A stretch of 64,000 bases of DNA from Thamnaconus septentrionalis (lineage: Eukaryota; Chordata; Actinopteri; Tetraodontiformes; Monacanthidae): positions 28,051,361-28,115,360 of the forward strand of contig CM020501.1 in NCBI GenBank assembly GCA_009823395.1, in the 5' to 3' direction. This document shows positions 26,189 through 38,468 of this stretch, one piece after another (position 1 is the stretch's first letter; every line of letters begins with the position of its first letter). The position numbers were made by a program, and so were the translations under genes. The notes beneath the pieces are model-generated. The model was given only the letters and a program-made list of their open reading frames with translations, searched no databases and was not told where the DNA came from.

Positions 26189-28276
26189 CTAGTACGGGTA
26201 GCTGTCAGGGAAAGCCAGCCCCTGGATGCACTGCTCCACGCCCTCGGCCAGGTACGGACCCTCCTCCTCGTAGCCGGGCAGGGCGAAGCCGTCGTCGTCG
26301 CCGGCGGGCAGCATGGCGTCCGGGTCGGCCTTCAGGCTCGGCCTCTGGTTGTCGGGGAACGCCATGGAGAAGAGCGCCTCGGGGTTGCACACAAACTTGT
26401 AGACATATCGCTCGCCGGCCACCTGGGGAGGGGGGGGTAGGATGATCAGCGGGAAGAGGGAAATGAGTAATGTGTACACAAGTGAAACCGGTCGGATCAA
26501 GTTTGCTCCTTTGCAGGGAACGCGGTCACTAAATATTTGCTAATTAAATTATATTAATTATATTAATAGCAAGTCAGTCATAAAATTGCTGTATTTTATA
26601 CATTTTTCAGTGTCTTAAGAGACATTTCAATAAAGAGCTAAATACCGTGGGGCTTCAAAGACACTGATTTGGTTGGAACTTTGCTTTTCTTCATTTTCAA
26701 TTGACAATGAAGCACATGTTTTCTATACATCCCATGATATATTTTTCTCTCCTATGAGGTGGCTCACATTCTAGAACCTATTGTGGGTTTCTTTTTCTAT
26801 AAAGTTTTTTTTTTTTTTTTAGCTCGCTACCAGATGGGAACTCAACTACTTTGCGTCTTTGATGTTTTCAAAGAGAGAGAGAGAAAAAAAGTGAAACCTG
26901 CCTTTACCTTCTGCATGATGCCCTTCTCGTAGTAGTACCTCAGCGAGCGGCTCAGCTTGTCGTAGTTCATGGCCGGTCGGTTCTTTTGGATCCCCCACAG
27001 CCGGGCCACCTGACCACAAAGGGGGCACCAAACGTTAATCCACATGACATCTCAAAAGCAAGTTGTTGTTTTTCCTTCTGTTCTGTCCCAAGGTTCAGCC
27101 GGCCCACCTCTTCGGGGTCGATGAGTTTGAACTCCATGTTGCGTCCCGTCCACACGATCAGGTGCCGGTTGGCCGGGTTCTCCAGCAGCGTGAGCAAGAA
27201 CTGCCAGAGCTGCAGCGAGCCGCGGCGCTGGTACGGCAAACCCTCCTGCTTCACTTTCCCTGCTGTGGCACAGACACACGGTGGGACACAGTGAGGGCGG
27301 CGCCATCCTCAAACACCCCCAAACTCTCCTTTTAAGAAATGCGTAAAATTTAATCATAAAAACAAAAGAAACTGTGAAATTTGGAAAATAAAATTAAATC
27401 AAATTTAAAATAAATTTTGGTTTCACTTGAAGTTATTTTTTTTTCTCCGGGTTGAACACGCAAATTGGGAGATTTAAGTGAAAACTGATTATCTCACTGA
27501 CATGATGAGTCTAACTTCCTGTGTGCTGGTGACAACAGGAAATGTTGCCAAATGAGGACACAAAAATTTCCCTAAATGTCATCATTTAAAAAAATGTTTA
27601 AATAAATAAATATGTTTCCAGGGTGACAATTTCTCTCTTTTTTTTAGCAACCTCTTCTCATTTAAATTTTATCAAAGCAATGCTGCCTATACTGCCCCCT
27701 AGCTGAAAGAACTAGCCTAGATGGTACTTTCAAAAAGTAGGAAAACCGTTACTACCACCACTAGTAATAAAACTAATAATAAAACTACTACTACTGATAA
27801 TGATAATAATAACAACAATAATAATAATAATAATGATAATAATAATAATAATCCCCGTGACCCTGAATAGGAATAAGCGGGTATAGAAGATGAATGAATG
27901 AATAATAATAATAATAATAATAATAATGTCTTACTGTCGAGTCTCTCTGGCACAACACACGTGTCGTCGTAGAAGAGATGAGGCTCTCGGTCGTGGTTGA
28001 CCCCTGTGAGGTCAAACATTGCTTTTAATAGAATGTCACACAAGCTCAAGATTTGGTTCCAGTAAAAAAAAATGAAAAAAAATAAAAAGTGGACAAGTCA
28101 GAGCCACAGTGAACTCACCGACGTTGTTTGGATACAAGACTGGAGACTTGCCAAATGGTGACGACTGGCATGTGTGAACATCTGTGTGGAAAACATGGGA
28201 GCAAATTGTCACAAAACCAAATTATTCTTTCATGAACCAGTGGAAAAAAAGACGGAACAGGTGACTAACACAAAAA

Positions 28277-28327
<51 letters not shown>

Positions 28328-31300
28328 GAGTCAAAGCCGAAGTCTCGTGGCTCCTGTTTGATTGTGACGTGGTTGAAGGCGTTCTGGGGCCGGCTCAGGC
28401 CGGGCGGCGGTGGCGCCCTGGGCTCCGGGTACCGCGGGTCCACCAGCTCCTGCTTCAGGTCCCGGGGGCCCGGCAGTACCAGCGGCTCCGAGAGGTGGCG
28501 CTGGTAGAGCGGCCGCCGGTCGTGGCTCGGCTGCGGCTGGTAGGACGAGGCCGCTAGCGTCTTGTCTGGCGGGAGGAAGGAGAGGCAGGGCTCCGAGAGC
28601 TGCCGCTGAAACCTGGAGAGGAAGAGGAGGAGGAAGAGGAAGGATGAGTGGCAGCTCCAGAGTCGGGAACCTGGAGATGAACCCACTGGCGGCGGCCGAA
28701 CCTCTGTTCTGTGCTGAAAGGTGCGGGTGGGCGGGGCAGAGCAAACGGCTGGCTGTGATTGGTCGTCTGGAGGCCGTGGTGACCCGGGGCGGCGACCTGG
28801 GCTTGTAAGTGCTGCTGTGCAGGCGGCGGCGGCCCAGCGGGGGTGCACCGGCCGGGGGGCGGAGCCTTGAGCCCACTCGGCTTGTTGTCGCAGGCACTGC
28901 AGGGAGGGCGGGAGAGGGGCGTGATCACGTGACCTCAAGGAAGGTCGCTGCCGATTGGCCGACGAGTCTGGTTTGTTACCTGTAGCTGTAAAGGCACATG
29001 TCAGCCTGAGGCGTCCTGCAGGGGGAGAGCTCCTTCGACGGACTGTGCTCCCGCTTCACCTTGCTGACCGGCGGCCCGTGACATATCACTGCAAACACAC
29101 ACACACTTTTATTGTTATACCGGCATTGATTTACTACGGAAGCGCATTGCATTCACTGGATAAAAAAAAAGATCTGGGCACGTTATCTTGTAGTTACGAC
29201 AAAAGATGTCGTAATCGTGAGATTGTGATTATTATGATTATGAGATGAATTCCCATCTCATAATCAGAACTTGTAGTTATGAGATAAAATAAAGAAAAAG
29301 CAAACGTCTGTAAATCCATTCTAACCAGTGGCCAGCGATGGCGCTATCACAGTTAATCTGCTATTACCACCTTCTCAGAGACAGTGAGCAATACTTGCAT
29401 TTCTTAAACCTGAGGAGGGTATTAACATTAGTATGTCAACACTGAGATCTTTTCTCGTAATTAATTACCTATTTTTTTTCGTATCCAGTGAATGCAGTGT
29501 GTTTCCGTAGTTTACCATTAAAAAAAAAAAAAACCCCACTACAATGAAAAAGGTGCAAGCGGAACATAAAGTCTCGTCTGGTCGGCCTTCGGGCAGCAGC
29601 CGCGCTTTCTCACATTCCCCACAAAGAGGGTGTTTTTTTTCTCTCTCTTTTTTTTTGGAGAGTGTTTTCTGGATGTATCGCTATGGCAACAGCAAGGACA
29701 GATACCTTGTGCTGAGGACCTCGCAGAAACGCAAGAGATTCTCCTTGATCTGCTCCTTCATCTTCTTTTTGGTTGTTGTTTTTTTTCACCCGACTCTAAG
29801 CGAGCAGAACAGTCGGCATCTCGGGAGAGCGCTGCTCATGAATACATGAACAATGACAGTTTGCAAAAAAAAAAAAAAAAAAAAAAAAAGAAAAGGACAA
29901 TCAACCTTTATTGCTTTGTTCCGGCCCCGAGCGGCCCTGCGCTGTAATTTCAGCCTTCCTGGATTCTAGAAACTGGCTCCCGTGATGACTCTAACGCTTC
30001 CACCAGCGTCAGAATTACTGCCGGCGTCGTCGAGAAGGTCGTAAAAACGCACGCGCGCCGTCATCGCCAGTTTATTTTTTATTTTGTATGAAGCGGCGGC
30101 AGGTGGAGTTGAACGCGAAGGGGCTTTTTTTTTCCTCCCCGTCATTTCCTGGCGACTATCAGCGGGGCTGGCGCGCTGCCACCAGGTGCACTGTAAACAG
30201 CACAGTTATTGATAACGCAAACACTGGATCCACGTCCTCTGCTGGCCTCGGGGGAGGGGGGCTGGGGGGTTAGAGTGGCGCGACGCTCCGCCCGTGTTTC
30301 TAAACAGCCGCTCCGACTCCATGAATAAAGCATGCGCGCGTGCGTTTGTCCTGGGAACGCGGCCTCTTGTTTAAATAATAGAGGAGGAGCGGATACTCAC
30401 AGTTATTGGACTGGAAATCTGGAACAAACTGCTCGTCATCGGGAACCTGAGCTGGAGGGGGCGAGGGGGGGGGGGGAGAGTGGAAGTGTTTCAGCCTCAC
30501 AACAAAAAACACAATCAGAGTTCCTCAAGGCCAAAAGCGGCAAAGAGGAGGAGAATTGTTGGCGCCAGCGTCCGCGCTTCCCACCTTCTGCGATCCAGAT
30601 TTCCTGGAGCTGGCTCAGATCTTGGAAGAGCTCTGCAAAAGACAGTTATGCAATGCAAAATTATAAAAGGGGAGGCGGTGGAGGTGGATGATGAGGAGGA
30701 GGTGGGGGGGTGACGACAAGTAGCTGCGCCGCCGTTCTATGTGGAAACGAAACGCTGGCCGGAATGATGATCGCTCCGATCGGTGGCTTTCCATGCCGCA
30801 AAATGACTCGTGGCGACGAGTATTGTGGAAGCTGTCAATGCCGTTGAGGCTTGCTGAACAAGATGGCAGCAAAAAAAAAAAAAAAAAATCACTAGTCTCC
30901 CCCTACATGGGACAGACAGAAGTGACTTTGCTTCAGAGGTTTTCCACCGGCTGGTTCCCAAACGGTGGAACGTGTCCAACAGCTTTATGAAACCTCCCAT
31001 CTGGTCTTTCAGGTTAGCGCGGCAGTAGCAAATAAAAAAAAAAGGATGACACATCAGACCCCCCACCCACCACACACACACCTCCGAGACATCACTTTGG
31101 GCTGGCTAAGCACATATGATCCCAGTCAGTATTGGATTATTCAAAGGCAAGACAAGTGGAGGTCCTCTAAATATTGGAGGTTGGGACATTGTCAAGGCAA
31201 CTGAACCCTGTCCCCCTTCCACCACAGCTGGCAAATACATTTCACCACGGCTCATTCATCTCTTTGAAATCATGTCTTACACCCCCCCCCAGTGCGGACT

Positions 31301-31525
31301 GACCTTCCGTGTCCTGAGCCAGCTCGGTGTCCATGAACTTCCTCTTGCGCTCGCTGAGGCATTTCACTCCTTCCTCTACGTGGCATTTCTGGAAATTTTA
31401 AAGAAGGTTTTACCAAAACATTGCCGAAAAAAAAAACCACGCAAATGAAACTTGGCCGTGCGGCGTTTGAAACTCACGCTCTCCGGATACACAAACGGGA
31501 CCTGCTGATCGTAAAATCCATCCAT
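26189..31525 (-). CDS. etv5: ETS variant transcription factor 5 (PEA3 group), complete, 12 coding exons, 480 aa
   Basis: Exons: 31525-31478, 31388-31304, 30632-30585, 30451-30401, 29088-28980, 28896-28702, 28612-28326, 28181-28119, 28003-27935, 27259-27108, 27009-26908, 26422-26189. Phases agree throughout. The start [11 protein letters not shown] and the acidic activation segment ([24 protein letters not shown]) match ETV5. Middle exons hold the repeated QLSEPC / HLSEPL motifs, a likely SUMO site in IKQEPRDF and [12 protein letters not shown]. The ETS domain is at about residues 332-415, with [20 protein letters not shown] and the DNA-contact helix [20 protein letters not shown]. The family acts downstream of FGF and ERK signals. 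ARLWGIQ is ETV4-like at one position, but the N-terminus argues for ETV5. The extreme C-terminus is acidic and divergent, ending in SYPY. Human ETV5 is 510 aa. Confidence 0.93.
28281..28325. repeat. (CA)n array touching the donor of etv5 exon 7
   Basis: On the coding strand the exon ends GACTCAG and the intron begins GTGTGTGTGTG, so the array itself supplies the GT donor. Confidence 0.85.
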
Positions 31526-31544
31526 ATTTGAGGCAATCTTCACC
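31478..31544 (-). other. etv5: etv5 exon 2 including 5' UTR part
   Basis: An acceptor (CGCTCGCAG) ends at 31545, giving 19 bases of 5' UTR before the ATG at 31525. The 5' non-coding exon is placed further upstream. Confidence 0.6.
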
Positions 31545-33399
31545 CTGCGAGCGCGGCGGAGGAGGGAAAAAGAGATGTTGAGGCACATCAGTGAACGTCC
31601 TACATCACTTCCATGCAGTTCTGTGTATCTTTAAGCCGTACGACCCCACGCCAGGGTTTACAGTTGCTATAAAAGCCTTGTCCTCAATCAGGCTGTTATG
31701 CAAGCTCCTGGATGTTCCAAGTGACATGAATACAAGGCCGCAGGAAGAGCGAGAGTGCCGTTTCCAAGGGCCCCGGCCGAGAGCAGCTGTGCAAGTCCAT
31801 TAAAACGGGGCAACTTTTCCTCTCGTCAGGCCGCACTGCAGGCGACCTTGAGGCCGCGTTTCATCAGTGGGGCGGAACAAATGTTAGTCGACCACATCTT
31901 CGCTCTGACGATGCCAGCGCAGCGACATGCACAGCTGACGTGTGGGCGGACGGCACAGATTTGATAATTAGGAGACGGAGGGAGTGATGAACGATGAGCG
32001 AATTAGGAGTATTAGACGATGAAAATTGCATTACGGGTCTCATGAGAAATCTGGCAAAGCGCCAGGCGCAGAAGCCAATCCCAGATGAAAGTGGGAATAA
32101 GAGAAATAAGAACAAAGTGAAGAATAAAAAAAAAAAAACATCATTCAAGTTACTCTGGCAGCGAGATAAAAACAAAATTATAAGAACAAAAGTCAAAACA
32201 AGCGTCTGAACTTAATCTCAAAACTTGTAAAAGCCAATGTTAGCCAGAGTTGCTAGATTTGTGCCCTGCAGACCATTTATTATCCAGCATTAGTGATTCA
32301 GTGTTATTATAAATGCTATATTGTTAATAATTATTGTTTAAAAAAAACCAAACATTTTAATTCTTATTGTTTTCATTGTTGTCATATTTAAACATTGTTC
32401 TGTGATAAAACACCATATTTATTATAACAGTAAAACAACAGCAGCTGCAGCAGCACATCATTTTCATCATTTATTTAGATCATTACTGAGAAAGACTCAG
32501 CTTTACTTTGTCTTTTCGACTCATCAGGACAAGATGACTTGCTACTTAGGCCAGGCCATTTCTTGGAAAAGTGATGGCACTCAAAAAGTGCCTTTTTAAC
32601 AGCTAATGGTAAAATTAACAAAACGCCCTTTCACATTTTTTCACTCTGGTGGACTTCCGTTTTTTAAATGTTTTAAACTAGTTAGTGTTTTAAATTGAAT
32701 AATAACACACATTAAAGAGGGTGGGGTGGGGGGCAGCAGCAACTTCTAATCAATGTCGTTGCAACCACATTGTTGCCCGGATTGAAATAATAATAATAAA
32801 AATAAAAAACTGTAGTCCTGCAGATCATTTTAACCACGGCAATAACAACAACATAATAATAGCAATATTGTTTTTGCGAGTCGGCGGGGCGTCGAGGCGT
32901 GACGCAGCGGCGACAACACACACACACACACACACAAAAACCCCGCACATCCCGAGAGCTCGTTGTTTTTCTCAATGAAGTTGAAACTTGATCCTGGTGG
33001 GGGCGGGGGTTTGTGGAGGGGGGTACAAACCATTGATAAAATAAAATAAAAGGGGGAAAAAAATAAGCCACGCAACGCACGTACATTATCACCGTTCTGC
33101 CAAACGACGCACCAAAAGAAAATAACGTCGAAAGACACGTAAACGCACCTCGGGAAAAAGGGAAACTCACGGCTAAAATTCACGGAAATGGACGCGGGCT
33201 TGCTTCACTTTGATTTGTTTTAGAAAATGGCGTCCCCCCGCCCCTCCTCCTCCTCCTCCTCCTCCTCCTCATCGTCCTCCTCCTGCTCCCCGCTAGCAGC
33301 CAACAACACAAACCACGACGACGGTGCCGCTTATGTAACGGAGCTCGGCGACTAAAAAAAAGAAAAACGAGCGCCCCCGAACGCGTACAAAAGCGAACA
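31545..33399. other. etv5 intron 1: no gene seen
   Basis: Contains a moderately GC-rich stretch at about 31860-32060 that could be regulatory. The rest is AT-rich with TAA and CA runs and a GC-rich end near the promoter. Confidence 0.4.
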
Positions 33400-33490
33400 C
33401 AGTGCATAAACTCACCGTGTGGAGTGAAGTTTGGTCGTCGGCGTCAGAAAAGAAACGAGCTCGACGCAGATCTCTGTTCTCTCTCTCTGT

Positions 33491-33523
<33 letters not shown>

Positions 33524-33830
33524 TTCCTTTCGCCTTCCCTACATCCCCTGCAGCGTCGTCGACACACTCGGCTGTGGGATTTTACTCAATGAAGGCTTCG
33601 TGTCGCTGGGCTGCAACCACGGCACGGCTCCCGAAGTCCTCTCCCGGGCAGCCCATTGGTCACCATGAGCCGTCACTTAGGGCGCCGGCCAATCGGCGCC
33701 AAGGCCGCGCTGACGTCCGTCCCCTCCGTGTTTTTTATGAATGGCTGCGTTTCATTCATGCTTCTGAGCTCCTCTTAAAGGGCCAGCGCCGCCATTCCGT
33801 CAATGAGGGCGAAAGTAAATAACGTCGGAA
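33400..33830 (-). promoter_or_regulatory. etv5: Probable etv5 5' non-coding exon and promoter
   Basis: GC-rich region with a GTGAGTTT donor on the minus strand at 33415-33408, so a non-coding exon would end at 33416. Two CCAAT boxes lie upstream: one on the minus strand at 33655-33659 and one on the plus strand at 33689-33693. A CT array covers 33478-33525. A second GTGAGTTT donor at about 33171 could serve another first exon. Confidence 0.45.
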
Positions 33831-35925
33831 TCAACCGCCCCAGTCAGAGTCAGATTCGAAACGAGGGGAGCGTATTGATGGAATAGTTTGCCTTCGAACT
33901 CATTTGAAGTGGCAGTGTATTTACTTGTGCCTTTAAGAGTGCAATTATTTCACAAGAGAGACTGGTTTTCCTTGTTTTTTTTCATTTGGTCTTGATACGA
34001 GGAATTCTTCGGCTGTCTCTCTGGATGTGACAACAGCAGGAAGCAATGGCTGCTCGCGCCCTCAAGTAGCCGTTGAAGGAAAAATAATATTTACACGTGA
34101 GGAAAGAAATAAGAATGGTTGCTGCAACGGCGGCGGCGGCGGTGTGATCACAATGTCACATCAAAGTAAGGTCAAAGAACAGCATGGAAAGGTTCTGACT
34201 GTCCAGAGTGGAAGCTGATGTCATAGTGTGTGTTGTTTATGGGCTGAGCGGCAATCATGTTAATCCATGTGAATCTACCACTTCCTCTCTGCCTTTGGAG
34301 CTTCGCCCTGCCCCTCCTCCCTCTACACCCAGCCCCCCACACACACACTCCTCACAATGTGCCAGTAAACAACAGATAGCAGAAAACAGTCACCACTTTA
34401 TGCAAATGCATAAAGTGGTGACAGCCTGGTAAAATAGGAACTATAGCTTTGTTTGGGACTTCGATAACGAAGGAAATACCCAAGAGGGACATCCCCAGGC
34501 TGCAGTGGTACTTGACATTGTACCCACATGGCACAGTTCCCTCAAGGGCCAAGTAGCTTTTCAGAAAGTAAACGCTGCAGCACTGTTGCCTTCACAAGTC
34601 GCACTCCCACTAAACACTGACTCCCCCCTGCACCTCTCTGGTACATGCTCGACAGATTTAGCCGAGGATCACCGCATGACTGCCTCAGAGTTCATTCATC
34701 TCCGTGGGTGGTTAAGCCGTCTCCCCACTTTTAAAATCCCTCCTTGATCTCCCCCCAGCCCCCATTTTTTTTGTTTAATTTTTGTGACTGAGATCAGTGA
34801 TGTGTGTCAGCTATTTTTTGTGTGTACTACAGTAGGGTTTTTTTTCTAGTTGATAGTTTGCACAGTCTCAAGGATCTGCACAGGAAGAGACTGAAGGTCT
34901 GCACTGCTGATGCAGTTCGCAGGTTCTGGCAGGTCATAACAACTAACTGAGGCAATCGATGGGACAATTGCATGATTCTGACCCTGACATTCACAACCCG
35001 TTGTGCAGATATCATTTCTCAAGGTTTATCATACATTGTGAGTTTGTCTTTACTACACTCAAATAAATCTTTGACCTTAAAATTAACTTGTCATGCAAGA
35101 TGACCTGCGGTAGTTTTAACCTGATTAAGCTAAAAATTTTGTTGATTCACCTGTGAGTACATAAATCAAACGTTCGATAAGTCTAAAAACGCTTGAAAAA
35201 CAATACGTGTTGGTTTGTTATTCTCAGGATCAAAGCTCCGTTTTTGTCTTCATACTGCACGAGGCGTTCAGGTGCTGCACACAAAGGCCACAGAGGTTGT
35301 TGTTTTTTTTATCGCTCCAAATAAAAACCTGCTCGATCAGCGATTGGTGTGTGCCAGAAGCCGTGCGGTGCGTGCCTACAAGATCCAGTTCAGACATCAG
35401 CTGAGCTCAGCAGCTCTGTTACTCATTTGCCAAAACCTCCTGTTTGGCTGGCCGTCACATGTTTATGACTGTGGCCATATCACACTTCGTGATTGGAAGT
35501 TATTCCCGTTCATCCTTATCAGAAAGCCATGATACAGTACAATATATATTGCGTTGGCCGTTGGGGAGGTGTCAGTGTGTGTTTGCATGTGTTAAGCCCT
35601 CGAAGATTGAAGAGGATGTGATCTTTTTGGATGCAGAATCATTCTTAAAGAAAAGGTCAGTCTTCACAATTTAGTTAAATGTTGAAATTTCCCAAGAATT
35701 CCTGTATTTGTTTTATTTTTTTGAGGAGGTGGGGGGGTCCAACATATCTTAATATAGTACTTGCTGTAGTGCAGAACTGCATCCACTAGATGGCCCTTTA
35801 ATGACACCTTTTCAGCAGCCAGCAAATGTTTCATATAGCAAAGACATTAGTGTAGTATGCAGTTAAAAGTAAAAAAAAAATCATAAAGATTGTGTGTTAT
35901 TTTTTTTAGATTTGGATTTTATATG

Positions 35926-35956
<31 letters not shown>

Positions 35957-36790
35957 GAGAGTGCTACAAATTCCTCCGTTATGGAACAGTAGAGATAACG
36001 TGCATTGTAAGACATGCTTATTGACCTCTATAATCTCAACAGGTGCCTCAGGTGGTTTAAAGGGGGATCACTGAACATCTGTAGCTACTGGAAATCAGTC
36101 TTTTTTTTTTTGTTAAGTAAATATGTTATTTTTCAAATTTCCCTGCGCCAAATTTGTTTACATTAACCTTTAATGCGCTTGAATGACCATGAGACTCAGG
36201 TAGGCATTTCTAAAAATAAGTCCTGCACCAAACCATAGACGGCTGTGATGCTCTAAAGTCGTCCGTCCAACACGCTGTATATTATTTCTCTGTGCGTGTC
36301 TGTCCATCAGGTGGACGTTGGACTCAGCTGTATTATTTTTTCCTCTGCAGTCCCTGGCAACAGCTGTCGGCTGGGAACAATGGCTGCCGGCATACCACCG
36401 CCCCCAATTGGTCAATTCCTCGGTGAGGTTTTGTGGCCAGGAATTAGCTCGGCCCCTTGTAGGGATCAGCCACTGGTCAGCGAAAAACAGCACACCGCAG
36501 TGCAGCTCATGGGCGAGCACGGCTGAGTGGCACTTGCAGCCTTGTGAGTGGTTTATTCAGTTATGTTTGTCTTCTTCTACCCAGCAAGTCCTCTAAAATT
36601 TGCAGAACTACCTGAACATATTTGGAAATTTCAACGTTTAGTCTTCATGCACTAGCTGCAAAAGTCAGTCCTACAATGTGTCTCGATCCTTCTGTTCACT
36701 GCGTGCATAAATGGAAAATTTGTCATGCAATTCGAAAGTAAAAGAGGGAAAGATAGCACAATCCCAGCTGCTCTGCAGTTTTTCTGCACT
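33831..36790. other. Intergenic stretch between etv5 and the crystallin cluster
   Basis: No coding evidence. Contains a 34-bp perfect palindrome at 34389-34422 and a (TATC)n array at about 35927-35957. Frames at 35215-35532 and 36296-36526 match no family I know. Confidence 0.5.
34389..34422. repeat. Perfect 16-bp inverted repeat with 2-bp centre and an octamer motif
   Basis: The arms GTCACCACTTTATGCA and TGCATAAAGTGGTGAC are exact reverse complements around AA. The centre contains ATGCAAAT, the POU/octamer consensus. Confidence 0.9.
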
Positions 36791-36796
36791 TTTATT
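36791..36796 (-). terminator. Polyadenylation signal of crystallin gene 1
   Basis: AATAAA on the minus strand, 78 bases past the stop. Confidence 0.6.
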
Positions 36797-36873
36797 TTGG
36801 AGGAGAGTGAATTTCAGGCTGGCGAGTGGGGAAAGGTGTGAGACAGGAAGCGGGTCGGGTTTAAGGTGCACCT

Positions 36874-38391
36874 CTAATCCACTACGCGTCTGATGGAGCC
36901 CACAGACGAGTGGAGGGCGCCCCACTCGGCGTGCCGCTTGTACTCTCCCTTCTCCAGCAGGTACTGGCACCCCCTGTAGTTGGGATGCTCGTAGAAGACC
37001 CAGGCACCCTCCTGGACGTGGGCGGAGTAGACGTCCCGGTAGCGCCAGCGGTCCTGCAGGTTAGGCAGGTCCTCACTGAGCTCCATCATCTGGCCGCCAA
37101 AGTCTGGCCGCTCGTAGATGCGGATCCTGTGCCTGTTGGAGGGCTTGAATGTTGAATAAATGACAAGTTAAAGGGAAGCCTTGAGCTGGCTCGGTGTAAA
37201 CACTGGCGGCTGCTACTGATTTGCTGCCAGGGATTAGATCAAGTGACATTTTTATGTCAGAGCTTGTGACAGAGCTGTGTGGCAGCGAGCAAGTGACACA
37301 TGGCACCAGTAGGATGCTTTGAGCTCAAGCTATTCTGCTCAACTGGCACAAAAAAAATCTGATTGGTCTGCTTCAAGTCGATAGACAGAAGGTGACGGAT
37401 GGATATGCAATGAATCCAAGGTCCCACGGGCTCCAAAACTACAAATAAAACTCCAAAGACTATGTCAAATGATGCTTATATGCGAGTCAACATTGAGTGA
37501 AATATTTTTGTGATGCACACAAGTTACAAAGGTGAAAAAAAACTTGAACCGAAGCCTTTCCTCGACAAACTCACATGTTTGAGGAGGCGACAGGAGCGGA
37601 TGGTGTCGTTGAAGCCATTCCAGTTCTGGTAGTTGGGGTAGTCGCCCCTCATCAGGACGTACTGGTAGCCCATGTAGTGAGGTCTCTCATAGATGACCCA
37701 GGTCCCGCCCTCCACGCGGATGGAGTTGCAGCGGCCGATGTGGGAGTTGAGCTCAGGGCAGTCACTGCTGCATTCATAGCAGTGGCCCTGGAAGTTCTTG
37801 TCCTCGTAGAAGTAAATCTGCAGCAACCAAATGTCAACTTCTGTAACGACTTTAACCAATAGAACAAACATTGGTTCAAATATTGTTAAAATGCAGCTGT
37901 CCATCTGCTACGCTAGTCGTTTGCAAGCAATGTGCTACAGTTTTGTTTTGAACATTTCGGGATTGGATGATGTTTTGTGACAGTTGTGCACAAAAACAAT
38001 GAATCTAATCACACACTAAAACCTTCAAGATGGAACACGTGAATAACAGTGTGTTGTTTTTTTTTGAGCGGCATGGTGCCCTCAACTGGCTAGTCAGTTA
38101 ACTTGCTTTTACTCAAAAGACAGAATGAAAGAAGCAGCCTTGTTTAGCAGATGAAAACAGATTTCACGAGACTCACAAAAAATGTTTACGTGACACAATT
38201 TCTCGCACAGGAGGGCAGTCAAATAAAACGAGGCAAAATAAAGTGTGCAACCCTGACAAAATACTAATAAATTCAGATTTTTACTATCTCCGCTTCAAAT
38301 TAAATGTAATGAGTAACCGTTATACAACTGTGAAATGAACTTGAAGAACGCGTTGAGAAAAGGTTTCACTCACCTTCCCTGTACGCTCCAT
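36874..38391 (-). CDS. Gamma crystallin 1 (S/M-like), 176 aa
   Basis: Three exons, 38391-38374 (MERTGK), 37817-37575 (81 aa) and 37143-36874 (89 aa), the standard gamma-crystallin layout of a tiny first exon and one exon per two-Greek-key domain. Signature motifs are [47 protein letters not shown] and GSIRRVVD. The exon 3 acceptor must be the CAAG ending at 37144, because downstream AG choices break the frame. The gene is nearest etv5, and human CRYGS lies near ETV5, so it may be an S-type relative. The lens protein packs as a monomer with high refractive index. All five tryptophans typical of S-like members remain. Subtype is uncertain. Confidence 0.9.
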
Positions 38392-38460
38392 TATCACCGA
38401 TGGTGTCTCCTCACCCAATCAAAGTCCCTGATTCACACTGCATTACTGAGGGTTCCTGTT

Positions 38461-38468
38461 CATATAAA
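38461..38468 (-). promoter_or_regulatory. TATA-like box of crystallin gene 1
   Basis: TTTATATG on the minus strand, about 70 bases upstream of the ATG. A weak match to TATAAA. Confidence 0.4.

Noticed and set aside
28702..28938. Long alternative frames over etv5 exon 6 (188 and 238 codons)
   Set aside because: Only the frame with [10 protein letters not shown]...PAPFSTEQ joins both neighbours in phase and resembles ETV5.
35215..35532. 105-codon plus-strand frame
   Set aside because: No family resemblance, no splice context; treated as chance.
36296..36596. Overlapping plus-strand frames before the crystallin cluster
   Set aside because: Composition and motifs match nothing I know; no exon borders that join to a neighbour.
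37125..37136. Other AG acceptors for exon 3 of crystallin gene 1
   Set aside because: Both nearer AGs shift the frame against exon 2; only the CAAG at 37144 keeps phase 0 and gives a CRYGS-like PS start.
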